Origin: Nucisporomicrobium flavum
GTDB lineage: Bacteria; Actinomycetota; Actinomycetes; Mycobacteriales; Micromonosporaceae
Direction of reading: 5' to 3'
Assembly (NCBI RefSeq): GCF_016464385.1
Contig: NZ_JADMLH010000005.1
Coordinates: forward strand, 186,001-250,000
Length of the DNA stretch: 64,000 nucleotides
The position numbers were made by a program, and so were the translations under genes. This document shows positions 16,666-25,683 of the stretch, in pieces. Under the pieces are notes generated by a model that did not search any database, was not told the DNA's origin, and worked only from the letters and a program-made list of their open reading frames with translations. Positions within the stretch are counted from its first letter, which is position 1. The number at the start of each line of letters is the position of its first letter.

Positions 16666-17712
16666 ATGCGGTGGTCCGGCGTGGTCTACGACGTAGGCCG
16701 GGCCATGGGGCCACGGTCGGCCGACTGGCGGCCCGACTACACGCCCCGGCTGGTCCGGCGCGAGTTGGAGATCATCCGCGGTGACCTGCACGCCACCGCC
16801 GTACGCTTGTGCGCCCGCGACCCGCAGCGGCTGGCCTTCGCCGGCGCGTACGCCCTCGACCTCGGCCTTGACGTGTGGGTCTGCCCGGAGCTGTGGAACG
16901 CGACGCCGGCGCGCACCCTGGCCTACCTGGACGCGGCCGCGCCGGTGGTCGAGCAGCTGCGCCGGCGGGCTCCCGGCCGGGTGACGCTCTCGGTCGGCAA
17001 CGAGCTGACGTTCTTCATGCGGGGCATCGTGCCCGGCCGCACCCACCGCCGCCGGGCCCACGGCCGGCAGCTGAGGCCGATCCTGCGGGAACGGCGCCAC
17101 ACGCCGCCCCTGCGTGCGTTCCTGGCCGAGGCCGTGGCGGTCGTGCGCCGGTCGTACGACGGCCCGCTCACCTACTGCGCGTTGCCGTTCGAGGACCCCG
17201 ACTGGACGCCGTTCGACGTCGTCGGCGTCAACCTCTACCGCAACCCGGCCACCGAGCGGGGCTACGGCACGGTGCTCGACCGGCTGGCCGCCACCGGCAA
17301 GCCGGTCGCGGTGACCGAGCTCGGGTACGCCGCCTGCAGGGACGCCGACAACCCCGAGCTCCTCGGCACCTTCAACGCGACGCCGTGGAGTCTCGCCCTG
17401 TCCCGGCTGTTCGGTGAAGCAAGGCCACGCGTACGCACGATCCACCCGCGCGACGAAGCGGCGCAGGCTCGCATGCTCATCGATCAGATGGACGACCTCG
17501 ACCGGCGCGGGGTGGCCGGCGCGTTCGTGATGAGCTTCAGCTTCCCGCCGGCGCCCTACGACGACGACCCGCGGTACGACCTCGATGCCACGGCACTGTC
17601 CCTCGTGCGGACGTTGCGGCCCGGACGGCACGGTGTCACGTACCCGGACGTGCCGTGGGAGCCCAAGCAGGCGTTCCACGCGCTGGCCGGCTTCTACCGC
17701 GGGCCGGTCTGA
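16666..17712 (+). CDS. Glycoside-hydrolase-like TIM-barrel protein, unknown substrate
   Basis: 348 residues without a signal peptide. Motifs recall clan GH-A glycosidases: a strand-ending Asn-Glu pair (TLSVGNELTFF, about residues 106-115) where the acid/base would sit, DVVGVNLYRN, and a second glutamate in KPVAVTELGYAAC where the nucleophile would sit. The W-E-P-K-Q-A-F ending is also typical of such barrels. It would act in the cytoplasm, which is odd for a polysaccharide hydrolase. Overlaps the convergent methyltransferase gene by 19 nt. The fold assignment is inferred from motifs; activity is unproven. Confidence 0.65.
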   Translation: MRWSGVVYDVGRAMGPRSADWRPDYTPRLVRRELEIIRGDLHATAVRLCARDPQRLAFAGAYALDLGLDVWVCPELWNATPARTLAYLDAAAPVVEQLRRRAPGRVTLSVGNELTFFMRGIVPGRTHRRRAHGRQLRPILRERRHTPPLRAFLAEAVAVVRRSYDGPLTYCALPFEDPDWTPFDVVGVNLYRNPATERGYGTVLDRLAATGKPVAVTELGYAACRDADNPELLGTFNATPWSLALSRLFGEARPRVRTIHPRDEAAQARMLIDQMDDLDRRGVAGAFVMSFSFPPAPYDDDPRYDLDATALSLVRTLRPGRHGVTYPDVPWEPKQAFHALAGFYRGPV

Positions 17713-18515
17713 GGCTTCATGCCGACGCCGACGTAGGTGAGGGTCGCGGCCGGATCGCCGGGCACGTCGTCGCCCGGATCGGGGTGCCACTCGGTGCTGT
17801 GCACCACGCCGGGCTCGACGAGGTCCCAGCCGTCGAACAGCGCCTCGACGCGCCCTCGGTCGCGCGTGACGAGCGGCGTACCCGTGCGGTTGTAGAGGTC
17901 CACGAAGCGTTCCATCTCCTCGGCGCGCGCGGTGCCGGTGGCGTGGGAGACGGCCAGGCAGCTGCCGGGAGAGACCGCGTCGCGGTAGTGGCGCAGCGCG
18001 GCGGTCAGCTCGGCGCTGTCGGGCGCGAAGTGCAGCACGGCGATCATCAGGACGCAGACCGGTTCGCCGAAGTCGAACAGACCGCGCAGGTGCGGGTCGG
18101 TCAGCACCGCTTCCGGGCGCTGCAGATCGCCCTGGATGACGACGGTACGCCGATCCGCGCCGAGGATCTCCCGGGCGTGCAGGACCGCGGTGGGGTCGAG
18201 GTCGACGTACGCGACGCGGGCCTCGGGCTGGACCTCGCGGGCGACCTCGTGCACGGTGCCGTTCGCCGGGATCCCGGAGCCGAGGTCGAGGAACTGGCGG
18301 ATGCCGCGGCCGGCGGCGAAGCGGACGGCGCGGCGCAGGAAGGCCCGGTTGGCCTGCACGATGCCGGGCAGCTCGGGGACGAGCTCGCGGGCCCGGTCGG
18401 CGACCGCCCGGTCCGCCGCGAAGTTGTGGTTCCCGCCGAGGAACGCGTCGTAGATGCGCGCGGCGCTGGGCCGGTTGGGATCGATCCCGGTCGGCAGATG
18501 GTTCTCCCCTGCCAT
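17694..18515 (-). CDS. SAM-dependent methyltransferase, DUF574 type
   Basis: 273 residues from MAGENHLPTGIDPNRPSAARIYDAFLGGNHNF; the motif D-x-x-x-P-S-x-A-R-x-Y-D-x-x-L-G-G-x-x-N-F is the signature of the large actinomycete DUF574 methyltransferase family. The Rossmann SAM motif is QFLDLGSGIPANG, followed by VAYVDLDPTAVLHA. GGGGG upstream of the ATG supports this start over one nine codons earlier. Many actinomycetes carry dozens of paralogues, often near regulatory genes; the substrate is unknown. Confidence 0.88.
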   Translation of the reverse strand: MAGENHLPTGIDPNRPSAARIYDAFLGGNHNFAADRAVADRARELVPELPGIVQANRAFLRRAVRFAAGRGIRQFLDLGSGIPANGTVHEVAREVQPEARVAYVDLDPTAVLHAREILGADRRTVVIQGDLQRPEAVLTDPHLRGLFDFGEPVCVLMIAVLHFAPDSAELTAALRHYRDAVSPGSCLAVSHATGTARAEEMERFVDLYNRTGTPLVTRDRGRVEALFDGWDLVEPGVVHSTEWHPDPGDDVPGDPAATLTYVGVGMKPQTGPR

Positions 18516-18609
18516 GCCACCCCCGTTTTCGGCGAACAGCAACCACTGACGGTCCAGATCACTCTACGTTGAGTAAGGCAGTGCGGGGGCCGAGCCCCGG
18601 AAGCGAGGA

Positions 18610-20943
18610 ATGGTGCCGACGACCGACGCCTTGACCGGAGTCCTGGTGGACGAGGCACCCGACGCGGTGATCGTCAGCCGGGCGGACGGCGCCATCGTCA
18701 TCGCCAACCGCCGCGCGCACGAGATGTTCGGGTACGAGCCGGGCCGGCTGCTGGAGCTCTCCGTCGACGATCTCGTCCCGCACGAGGTCCGCGCCCGCCA
18801 CCCCGGGCACCGGGCCGGGTACCTGGCCGGCCAGCATCCGCCGCTGCGCCGGCTGCCCCTCAGTGGCCTGCGCAGCGACGGTCAGGTCTTCCCGGTGGAG
18901 ATCTCGCTCGCGGCCGTCACCGTGCCCGGCGGCGACCTGCTGGTGGCCTCGGTGCTGCGCGACGACACCCGGCACCGGGAGGCCGAGGAGGCCCGGTCCC
19001 TGCTGGCCTCCGTCGTCCAGTCCTCGCACGACGCCATCGTCACCACCGACCTCGACGGCGTGGTGCTCACCTGGAACCCCGGCGCGGAGCTGCTGTACGG
19101 CTACCCGGCCGCCAAGATGGTGGGCCGGCCGATCGACCGGATCGTCCCGCCCGAGCGGCGCGTGGACGAGGAGGAGATCCGGACCCTGGTACGCATCGGC
19201 GGCCGCATGGACCGGTACCGCACCGCCCGGGTGCACGCCGACGGCTCCGTCCTGCCGGTGTCTGTGCAGGTCAGCCCGCTGCGCGACCCCGTCGGGACGA
19301 TCGTGGGGATGGCCACCACGGCCCGCGACACCAGCGAGCGGGAACGCGCCGAGGCGCAGGTGCAGGCCGTCCTCGACGCCGCGCCGGACGCCCTGCTCGG
19401 CGTCGACGAGCTCGGCGCCATCGTGCTCGTCAACGCCGAAGCGGAACGGCTGTTCGGGCTGCCGCGCTACGACCTCGTCCAGACGGGGGTAAGCCGGCTG
19501 CTGCCCGACGGGTTGCCGCCCGCGGTCGCGATGCTGCGTACCCGCGGCGACTCGACCCCGCTGGACACCGAACGTATCGACGGAGGCGACGACCCCGCGA
19601 CCGCGGCGCCGCGCTGGGCCACCCGGACGGCCCGGCGCCGCGACGGCAGCGAGCTCCCCGTGGAGATATCGTGCAGCGCCCTCGACGCCGACGGCCGGAT
19701 CATCGTCGTGGCCGCCATCCGGGACATCACCGACCGGCTCACCGCGGAGGCCGAGCAGCAGGCGCTGCGCGACGAGGCCGAGCAGCAGCGCATCGAGGCC
19801 CGCCTGCAGCGCACCCAGCGGCTGGAGAGCCTGGGCCAGCTCGCCGGCGGGGTGGCGCACGACTTCAACAACCTGCTCGCCGTGATCCTCAACTACGCGT
19901 CGTTCATCACCGAGGACGCCCCCGGCACCGCGTTCGCGCGCGACGCCGAGCAGATCGCCCGGGCGGCGCGCCGGGGCAGCGACCTCACCCACCAACTGCT
20001 GGCGTTCGCCCGCCGGGAGGTGATCCGCCCGCGGGCGCTGGACGTCAACACGATCGTCGCCGAGGTGGAGCAGATGCTGCGGCGCTCGATCGGCGAGCAC
20101 ATCACGCTGACCACCCGTACCGCGCCGGTGCCGCCGGTGATGGCCGATCCGGGCCAGCTCGAACAGGTGCTCATCAACCTCGCCGTCAACGCCCGCGACG
20201 CCATGCCCTCCGGCGGCGCGGTCACCATCGACACCGCCGAGGTGCGGGTCGACGCCGACCATCCGGCCGCGCGGGCCGGGCTGGAGCCGGGACCGTACGT
20301 GCGCATCCGGGTCTCCGACACGGGTACCGGCATGCCGCGCGACGTCATCGACAAGGCGTTCGACCCGTTCTTCACCACCAAGCCGAGCGGGCAGGGCACC
20401 GGCCTGGGCCTGGCCACCGTGTACGGCATCGTCACGCAGGCCGGCGGCACGGTCCAGATCTACTCCGAGCCCGGGTACGGCACGACGATCACGATCCTGC
20501 TGCCGGTCACCGACGCCGTCGCCGAGGACACCCGGCCCTCCACGCCGTCCGGCGACCACAGCGGGCGGGGCGCCACGGTGCTGGTCGTCGAGGACGAGAC
20601 GGCGCTGCGTGAGGTGACCGAGCGCATCCTGCGCCGCGGCGGCTACACCGTGCTGACCGCGACCGACGGACTGGACGCGCTGCGGATCAGCCGTACCCAT
20701 GAGGGCACCATCGACGTGCTGCTCACCGACGTGATCATGCCGGGGATGCTGGGCAAGGACCTCGCCGAGGCGATCACCGAGACGCGCCCGGGCATCCGGG
20801 TGCTGTTCATGTCCGGGTACGCCCAGCCGGTGCTGACCACGCACGGCACCCTGGCCGCGGACGTCCACCTGCTCGAGAAGCCGTTCACCGGTGCGGAGCT
20901 CCTGCAGGCGCTGCACGCGACGCGGCACGCCGGACGTGATTGA
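18610..20943 (+). CDS. Hybrid histidine kinase: three PAS, HisKA, HATPase, receiver
   Basis: 777 residues. Three PAS domains are visible (about 7-125, 128-250 and 252-378; each with the D-x-x-x-x-x-x-N-x-x-x-x-x-x-x-G/FG pattern, for example DAVIVSRADGAIVIANRRAHEMFGYE). A short coiled coil leads to the HisKA box GGVAHDFNN with H417. The ATPase has its N box (NLAVNARDAM), G1 (DTGTGMPRD) and G2 (GTGLGLATVYG). The C-terminal receiver has the acidic pair in VVEDE and D707 in LLTDVIMPG. No transmembrane segment, so it is a cytoplasmic sensor. GGAAG precedes the ATG. The downstream STAS and LuxR-type regulator genes may be part of the same pathway. Confidence 0.9.
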   Translation: MVPTTDALTGVLVDEAPDAVIVSRADGAIVIANRRAHEMFGYEPGRLLELSVDDLVPHEVRARHPGHRAGYLAGQHPPLRRLPLSGLRSDGQVFPVEISLAAVTVPGGDLLVASVLRDDTRHREAEEARSLLASVVQSSHDAIVTTDLDGVVLTWNPGAELLYGYPAAKMVGRPIDRIVPPERRVDEEEIRTLVRIGGRMDRYRTARVHADGSVLPVSVQVSPLRDPVGTIVGMATTARDTSERERAEAQVQAVLDAAPDALLGVDELGAIVLVNAEAERLFGLPRYDLVQTGVSRLLPDGLPPAVAMLRTRGDSTPLDTERIDGGDDPATAAPRWATRTARRRDGSELPVEISCSALDADGRIIVVAAIRDITDRLTAEAEQQALRDEAEQQRIEARLQRTQRLESLGQLAGGVAHDFNNLLAVILNYASFITEDAPGTAFARDAEQIARAARRGSDLTHQLLAFARREVIRPRALDVNTIVAEVEQMLRRSIGEHITLTTRTAPVPPVMADPGQLEQVLINLAVNARDAMPSGGAVTIDTAEVRVDADHPAARAGLEPGPYVRIRVSDTGTGMPRDVIDKAFDPFFTTKPSGQGTGLGLATVYGIVTQAGGTVQIYSEPGYGTTITILLPVTDAVAEDTRPSTPSGDHSGRGATVLVVEDETALREVTERILRRGGYTVLTATDGLDALRISRTHEGTIDVLLTDVIMPGMLGKDLAEAITETRPGIRVLFMSGYAQPVLTTHGTLAADVHLLEKPFTGAELLQALHATRHAGRD

Positions 20944-21021
20944 CGACTCCCCCGGGTTTCGATCGCCCGTTTCCGGGGTAGCGCGCTCCACGCGACCAAC
21001 CCTGGGGAGGACTGATCGGCC

Positions 21022-21384
21022 ATGCCTTTCGACTGCACGATCGAACGGGAAGGCGAGACCATGGTCGTCGTACCCGAGGGCGACGTGGACGTGGTGAACG
21101 CCGCGGTGCTGCGTCAGGTGCTCCAGCAGGTCGTCGAGCGCCGCGACTGCACGCGGCTCGACATCGACATGAGCGCGGTGACGTTCCTGGACTCCTCCGG
21201 CCTCGGCATGCTGGTGGCCGCCCAGCGCGCCGCCGCCGCGCAGGGCATCACGCTGCAGCTGCGCGAGCCGGGCCCGATGGTGCGCATGGTCCTCGAGGTC
21301 ACGAACCTCGACCGCGTGCTCGCCCCCGGCCTCGACCCGGATCTCGTCCCGGATGAGACCAGGGAGGCCGCCTCGGAGTCGTGA
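21022..21384 (+). CDS. STAS-domain anti-anti-sigma factor
   Basis: 120 residues with GGGGAGGA upstream. The STAS hallmark is VTFLDSSGLGMLVAAQ, with the phosphorylatable serine at S58/S59 as in SpoIIAA/RsbV. It should bind a kinase/anti-sigma partner when unphosphorylated and so release a sigma factor; no anti-sigma factor or sigma factor gene is next to it. It follows the hybrid kinase by 78 nt and is followed by a strong hairpin. Confidence 0.9.
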   Translation: MPFDCTIEREGETMVVVPEGDVDVVNAAVLRQVLQQVVERRDCTRLDIDMSAVTFLDSSGLGMLVAAQRAAAAQGITLQLREPGPMVRMVLEVTNLDRVLAPGLDPDLVPDETREAASES

Positions 21385-21385
21385 G

Positions 21386-21417
21386 CCGCCGGACGCCGCC
21401 CGAGCGGCGCCCGGCGG
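21386..21417. terminator. Hairpin terminator after STAS gene
   Basis: CCGCCGGACGCCGC / GCGGCGCCCGGCGG: 14-bp arms with one mismatch and a 4-nt loop, immediately after the stop codon and before the stop of the convergent small gene. No clear T-tract. Confidence 0.7.
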
Positions 21418-21424
21418 TCCGCCG

Positions 21425-21646
21425 TCAGCGCTCCGGACGGTATTCCGGCGTGTCCCCGGAGACCGCTCCGGGGTCGTAGCCCGCGTGCGGGTTCGCGCCG
21501 GACGTCTCGTCGTCCCCCGCCTCGAACGCGGGCGAGGTGTCGTCGCCGGTCGACGTGACGGAGTTCCCGGGCGCGCGCAACGACGCCTCGTACGCGGTGG
21601 AGCCGTCCGGCTCGTCGGTCCGGTCGGTTCGGATGTCATCGGTCAT
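21425..21646 (-). CDS. Small acidic hypothetical protein
   Basis: 73 residues (MTDDIRTDRTDEPDGS), rich in Asp, Glu, Ser, Thr and Gly and probably disordered. GGGGGAACG upstream is a possible ribosome site. No domain recognised. It is convergent to the STAS gene and divergent from the LuxR-type regulator. Coding nature rests on a start/stop and ribosome site only. Confidence 0.5.
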   Translation of the reverse strand: MTDDIRTDRTDEPDGSTAYEASLRAPGNSVTSTGDDTSPAFEAGDDETSGANPHAGYDPGAVSGDTPEYRPER

Positions 21647-21740
21647 GGCCGGGAGCGTTCCCCCGGTGGCTGGGGGTAAACGGGATCCGCCCCCGGCACC
21701 TCAGACGCATGAGCGCGCGGTCCCGGGGCATGCGAGGCGG

Positions 21741-22394
21741 GTGTCCACGTCTGTCCGGATCGTGATCGTCGACGACCATCCGCTCGTCGTCAGCCGCCTC
21801 GAGCTGCTGCTCCCCGAGATGACCGACGGGCGCGCCACAGTGGTGGCGAGCACCGGGGACGCCTCCGCCGCCGAGAGCCTGGTCCGGCACTGGGTACCGG
21901 ATCTCGTGCTCATCGATCTGCGCATGCCGCCACCGGGTGGGATCCGGGCGATCGCCGGCGTGCGCCTGGCGGCGCCCCGGGCCCGGATCGTGGCGATGTC
22001 CGGCGACGACGATCCGGCGCTCGCGGTGGAGGCGCTGCAGGCGGGCGCGGAGGCCTTCCTGCCCAGGACCGGCGAGCCGGAACGCCTGCTGCAGCCGCTG
22101 CTGTCCATCCTGGACGGCTGGGCCGTGATGCCCGCGGAGCTCCTGAGCGCCGTGCTGGGCTCGGCCCGCCGCGCCCGGCCGGCCCCGGTCGAGCTCGACG
22201 AGCGGGAACGGACGCTGCTGCAGCTGATCGCCGCGGGCGCCACCACCGCCGAGATCGCCGGACGGCTGCACGTCTCGGAACGGACGGTGAAACGGCTGAC
22301 CGCCACGCTGCTGCGCAAGCTGCGGGTGTCCAGCCGCACGGAGGCCGCCGCCCTCGCCGGGCGCGCCGGAATCCTGGGAGGAACGGGCGTGTAG
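21741..22394 (+). CDS. NarL/LuxR-type response regulator
   Basis: 217 residues from a GTG start (VSTSVRIVIVDDHPLVVSRLELLL). The receiver has D11, D12 and the phosphoacceptor D59 in LVLIDLRMP. The C-terminal LuxR HTH (about 150-210) reads LDERERTLLQLIAAGATTAEIAGRLHVSERTVKRLTATLLRKLRVSSRTEAAALAGR. No dedicated kinase is adjacent, but the hybrid kinase lies about 0.8 kb upstream. An ATG 96 nt upstream would add an unstructured head and lacks support. Confidence 0.88.
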   Translation: MSTSVRIVIVDDHPLVVSRLELLLPEMTDGRATVVASTGDASAAESLVRHWVPDLVLIDLRMPPPGGIRAIAGVRLAAPRARIVAMSGDDDPALAVEALQAGAEAFLPRTGEPERLLQPLLSILDGWAVMPAELLSAVLGSARRARPAPVELDERERTLLQLIAAGATTAEIAGRLHVSERTVKRLTATLLRKLRVSSRTEAAALAGRAGILGGTGV

Positions 22395-22425
22395 GCGAAG
22401 TCCCCGATCCGTTCCTCACGCAAGA

Positions 22426-23025
22426 TCAAGCCGGGGGCCTGGCCTTCTGCGGGTGGATCGTCTCGTGGCGGGCCAGCATGGCGACGAATTCGGCGATCTT
22501 GCGCTCGCGGGTCTGCGCCCGTTTGACGGCGTTGACCCGGTAGACGAGCGCGAACAGGTTGCTCTTCGTGAGCACGTCGAACATGGCCTGCGCGGCCGGG
22601 ACGGCGGCGATGGCCTCGAGCAGGTCGGCCGGCGCCTCGACCTCCGACTGCGGGGCGTACGCCGTCGCCCAGCGCCCGTCCGCCTTCGCGGCGTCGACCG
22701 CGGCGCGGCCCGCGGGCTGCATCCGCCCCTCGGCCTCCAGCCGTTCCACGTGCGAGATGTTGCGTTGCGACCAGGCGCTGCGGGCCCGGCGCGGGGTGAA
22801 CCGGATCCAGGAGGCCTCGTGGTCGCCCCTGCGGGCCTGCCCGTCGATCCAGCCGAAGCACAGGGCCTCGTCCACCGCCTGCTGCCAGGTCAGCGTGGTG
22901 ACCGTGCCGCCCTTCCTGGTCAGGGCCAGCCAGACGCCGGGCGAGGTGGCGTGGTGGACGGACAACCACGCGCGCAGCGCCTCGGCGTCCGCGACGATCA
23001 GCTCATCCAGCTCCGTGCTCGCCAT
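22426..23025 (-). CDS. YdeI/OmpD-associated family protein
   Basis: 199 residues starting MASTELDELIVADAEALRAWL. The family pattern is clear: HATSPGVWLALTRKGG, LTWQQAVDEALCFGWIDGQARR (the conserved ALCFGWIDG), and RFTPRRARSAWSQRN. Biochemical function is uncharacterised; members are linked to peptide or stress resistance in other bacteria. It stands alone, separated from the next minus-strand gene by a hairpin. Confidence 0.85.
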   Translation of the reverse strand: MASTELDELIVADAEALRAWLSVHHATSPGVWLALTRKGGTVTTLTWQQAVDEALCFGWIDGQARRGDHEASWIRFTPRRARSAWSQRNISHVERLEAEGRMQPAGRAAVDAAKADGRWATAYAPQSEVEAPADLLEAIAAVPAAQAMFDVLTKSNLFALVYRVNAVKRAQTRERKIAEFVAMLARHETIHPQKARPPA

Positions 23026-23057
23026 GACGGCAGGCTAGCCGACGCCGCACGGCAAGA

Positions 23058-23079
23058 GCCGTACCTTAACCGGTACGGC
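23058..23079 (-). terminator. Hairpin after the DUF4383 gene
   Basis: GCCGTACC-TTAACC-GGTACGGC, an 8-bp perfect stem with 6-nt loop, 25 nt past the stop of the DUF4383 gene and upstream of the YdeI gene on the same strand. Confidence 0.6.
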
Positions 23080-23103
23080 CCTTTGCGGCGGGCGGGGTAC
23101 CGC

Positions 23104-23562
23104 CTAGCGGTGAGAGGTGGTGCGGGTGGTGAGGAAGCCGAGGGCGATCATGCCGAGGCCGAGCAGCAGGTGCAGCCAGTCGTCGGCGGGGTTCACCGGG
23201 ATGAAGTTGGCGCCGCTGTTCTGGCCGACCACCAGGCCGTACAGCCAGAGGACGAGGTAGATGGCGCCGCCGCCGATGAGGTAGTTGCGGGCGCCCGGGA
23301 CCGTGCGGGCCAGGGCGAACCCGACCGCGCCGAACAGCAGGTGGACGAGGTTGTGCAGGATGGACACCTGGAAGACGCCGAGCAGCTTGGCGTCGCTGTG
23401 GTGCCCCGCGAAGGTCATGTCGCCGTAGTGGGTCGTGATGCCGGGAATGAATCCCAGGATCCCGACGAGCACGAAGACGGCGGCGACGGCGAGGGCGGCC
23501 GTTTGCACAAGGGTGCGTGCGCGGGGCGATGCGACGCCGCCGGCGTGGGATCTGCTGACCAT
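23104..23562 (-). CDS. DUF4383 integral membrane protein
   Basis: 152 residues starting MVSRSHAGGVASPRART, with AAGGAA upstream. Four hydrophobic segments are visible (ALAVAAVFVLVGILGFIPGI, ILHNLVHLLFGAVGFALA, YLIGGGAIYLVLWLYGLVVG, DDWLHLLLGLGMIALGFL), with the conserved N-L-V-H-L-L-F-G and D-D-W-L-H-L-x-L-G motifs of actinobacterial DUF4383. Its function is unknown. Confidence 0.88.
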   Translation of the reverse strand: MVSRSHAGGVASPRARTLVQTAALAVAAVFVLVGILGFIPGITTHYGDMTFAGHHSDAKLLGVFQVSILHNLVHLLFGAVGFALARTVPGARNYLIGGGAIYLVLWLYGLVVGQNSGANFIPVNPADDWLHLLLGLGMIALGFLTTRTTSHR

Positions 23563-23630
23563 GGTTCCTTCTTTCGTGGGGAGGACAGGCCGGGGATGCC
23601 CACCCGTAACGGCCGCAAACGTCGGGTTTC

Positions 23631-24707
23631 TCAGCAGGCGATGACGGCCTGCAGTTCCTGCCGGCGGCGCTGCGCGAGGTCGTTCAGCAGGGCCGGGGCC
23701 TCGTCGAACGGCACCACCGCGGAGATCAGGTGCCGGCGGATGGCTTCGCCGCACGAGCGCAGCAGGGCGACGGTCTCGGCGGAGAGCCGCTCCCGGTCCC
23801 AGGTCGGCGCGAGCCCGCGGGGCACCCGGCCGATCTGGGCGCACCGCAGCCCCAGTCCGTTGTGGTGGAACTCCTCGCCCAGCCGTACGGCGTCCGCCCC
23901 GCCCTGGTAGAACGCCAGGTCGACGACCGTGCCCTGCGGGCGCAGCAGGCGCAGCGCCAGGTGCAGCGCCGAGGCCTGTCCCCGGCACTGGAAGACCACG
24001 TCGGCGCCGCGATCGTCGGCGGTGTGCCGCCACGCCGTCTTCAGCACCACGGCGGGGTCGTCGGCCTCGGGGTCGAGCGTCTGCAGGCCGAGCGCGGCGG
24101 CGACCTCGCGGCGCTGCGGGGTCGGATCCAGCACGACGACTGACGCCGCGCCGTGCTCACGGGCGAACAACGCGGTCAGCAGCCCGACCACCCCGGCGCC
24201 GGTCACCGCGACGCGGCGCCCGGCCACGCCGTCGGCGAGCGACCGTACGTCGGTGCCGCGCAGGTCCGCCGCGGCGTGCAGCAACCCGTTGGCGCAGATC
24301 GGTCCCATGTGGGCGGCGTAGATGCCCAGGATCGGGTCGAGGTCGCCGGGCAGCGCGACGACGCGGTCGCGCAGCGGGTCACCGGTCCAGCCGGTGCGGT
24401 GGCCGTACGTCATGGCCACGACCGTGCCCTCGGCGACCGCGGGCGTACGGCTCTCCTCGACCCGGCCGACCTCCATGTAGCCCAGCCGGGTGACCGGCCA
24501 CGGCTCGGCGGGCGCCGCCCCGAAGAGGCCCAGCGCCGGGTCGTACGTGGCGTGCAGGGCGGGGTTGGTGCCCTTGACGTAGCTCAGTTCCGTGCCGGCG
24601 GAAATGCCGCTGAAGAGCGTACGGACGCGAAACGGGCCGGGCTGCACCTCCTCCTCGCGGATCTCCAGCCGGCCCGGGGCGGTCACCACGATGTTCCGGT
24701 CACGCAC
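23631..24707 (-). CDS. MDR-superfamily zinc-type alcohol/sugar dehydrogenase
   Basis: 358 residues. N-terminal GroES-like domain (SGISAGTELSYVKG, GYMEVGRVEE), catalytic linker (PICANGLLHAAADL) and Rossmann domain VAVTGAGVVGLLTALFAREHG followed by VVVLDPTPQRRE. The canonical catalytic cysteine/histidine zinc ligands of ADH are not obvious, as in the SorDH-like/bacteriochlorophyllide-oxidoreductase-like MDR branch. Its start overlaps the stop of the Gfo/Idh gene by 8 nt, so the two form an operon of sugar-derivative oxidoreductases. Confidence 0.82.
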   Translation of the reverse strand: MRDRNIVVTAPGRLEIREEEVQPGPFRVRTLFSGISAGTELSYVKGTNPALHATYDPALGLFGAAPAEPWPVTRLGYMEVGRVEESRTPAVAEGTVVAMTYGHRTGWTGDPLRDRVVALPGDLDPILGIYAAHMGPICANGLLHAAADLRGTDVRSLADGVAGRRVAVTGAGVVGLLTALFAREHGAASVVVLDPTPQRREVAAALGLQTLDPEADDPAVVLKTAWRHTADDRGADVVFQCRGQASALHLALRLLRPQGTVVDLAFYQGGADAVRLGEEFHHNGLGLRCAQIGRVPRGLAPTWDRERLSAETVALLRSCGEAIRRHLISAVVPFDEAPALLNDLAQRRRQELQAVIAC

Positions 24708-25683
24708 GGGACGCCTCCGGGGAGGCCGGCGCGACGGCCCGGCCGGTGACCGCGGCTTCCGCGACGGCCAAGGCCAGGGCGTGGGTACGCAGCGCTTCGG
24801 CGTACGGGACGCGGATGTCGTCGCCCTCGCCCCGGACGGCCTGGATGAACGCGCGGTCGACGGCCTCCCGGGCGGAATCGGGGTCGCTGCCGACGGTGTG
24901 GGTGCCGTCGGCGTCGCGGACGACCAGCCCGGTCTCGCTGACGTCCAGCGCCAGCCCGTCGGCGTAGATCTCCAGGCCGGCGCGCTGCTTCCAGCCGAGC
25001 ACGCAGGTGGCGGCGAGGGTGCCCACCGCGCCGGAGGCGAAGCGCAGGGTGGCGACCGTCGCGCCGTCCACGTCGGCGCCGTCGACCGGCGGCGGGGTGC
25101 CGTTGCCGGCCGCGGTCACCTCGGTCACCTCCCCGGCCAGGCAACGGGCGAGGTCGAGGACGTGCGCCGCCTGCTCGACCACCGGGCCGCCCGAGCGGTC
25201 GCGGCGCGGCCACCACGCGACCGGTGGCACTTTGTCCAGCCATGCCCCGGTGACGAGCCGTACGGGCCGGTCGGAAAGCAATTTCCGGGCTTCTTCCACA
25301 ATGGCGAGATATCGCCAGTGGTGACCCACCGCAGTCAAGACATTTCGGCGTGCAATGAGGCTGGCAATTTCTTGCGCAACGTCCCAGTTGATCGCTATGG
25401 GCTTTTCCACGAAAAGCGGAATTCCAGCCTCCAGTACGAGGCGTTCCGCGGCGCCGTGGGCGAACGGGGGCACGCACACGTACGCCGCGTCCAGCCCCTC
25501 ACCGAGCAGCGCCGCCGCGTCCGGCAGGGCCCGGGTGCCGTACTGCTCGGCCAGCGCGGCCGCCGCCTCGGGCACCACGTCCGTCACGCCCACGACCTGC
25601 ACGTCCGGCAGCCCGGAGAGCACCCGCGCGTGCCGCTGCGCCACTCCCCCGGCTCCGATGAGACCCACCCGTGTCGCCGCCAT
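24700..25683 (-). CDS. Gfo/Idh/MocA-family oxidoreductase
   Basis: 327 residues from MAATRVGLIGAGGVAQRHARVL, with GGGAGGG upstream; a much longer in-frame extension is non-homologous. The GAGGVAQ Rossmann motif (residues 10-16), the family EKPIAIN motif with the catalytic-region lysine, and GHHWRY are present. It is a NAD(P)-dependent dehydrogenase of a sugar or cyclitol. The middle third (about 25250-25480) is visibly less GC-rich than its flanks. It is co-transcribed with the MDR dehydrogenase and divergent from gpgS. Confidence 0.88.
   Translation of the reverse strand: MAATRVGLIGAGGVAQRHARVLSGLPDVQVVGVTDVVPEAAAALAEQYGTRALPDAAALLGEGLDAAYVCVPPFAHGAAERLVLEAGIPLFVEKPIAINWDVAQEIASLIARRNVLTAVGHHWRYLAIVEEARKLLSDRPVRLVTGAWLDKVPPVAWWPRRDRSGGPVVEQAAHVLDLARCLAGEVTEVTAAGNGTPPPVDGADVDGATVATLRFASGAVGTLAATCVLGWKQRAGLEIYADGLALDVSETGLVVRDADGTHTVGSDPDSAREAVDRAFIQAVRGEGDDIRVPYAEALRTHALALAVAEAAVTGRAVAPASPEASRA

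Noticed and set aside
18559..21639. A 1,026-codon minus-strand open frame opposite the hybrid kinase
   Set aside because: It is an antisense shadow of high-GC coding sequence with no recognisable protein; kinase motifs are intact on the plus strand.
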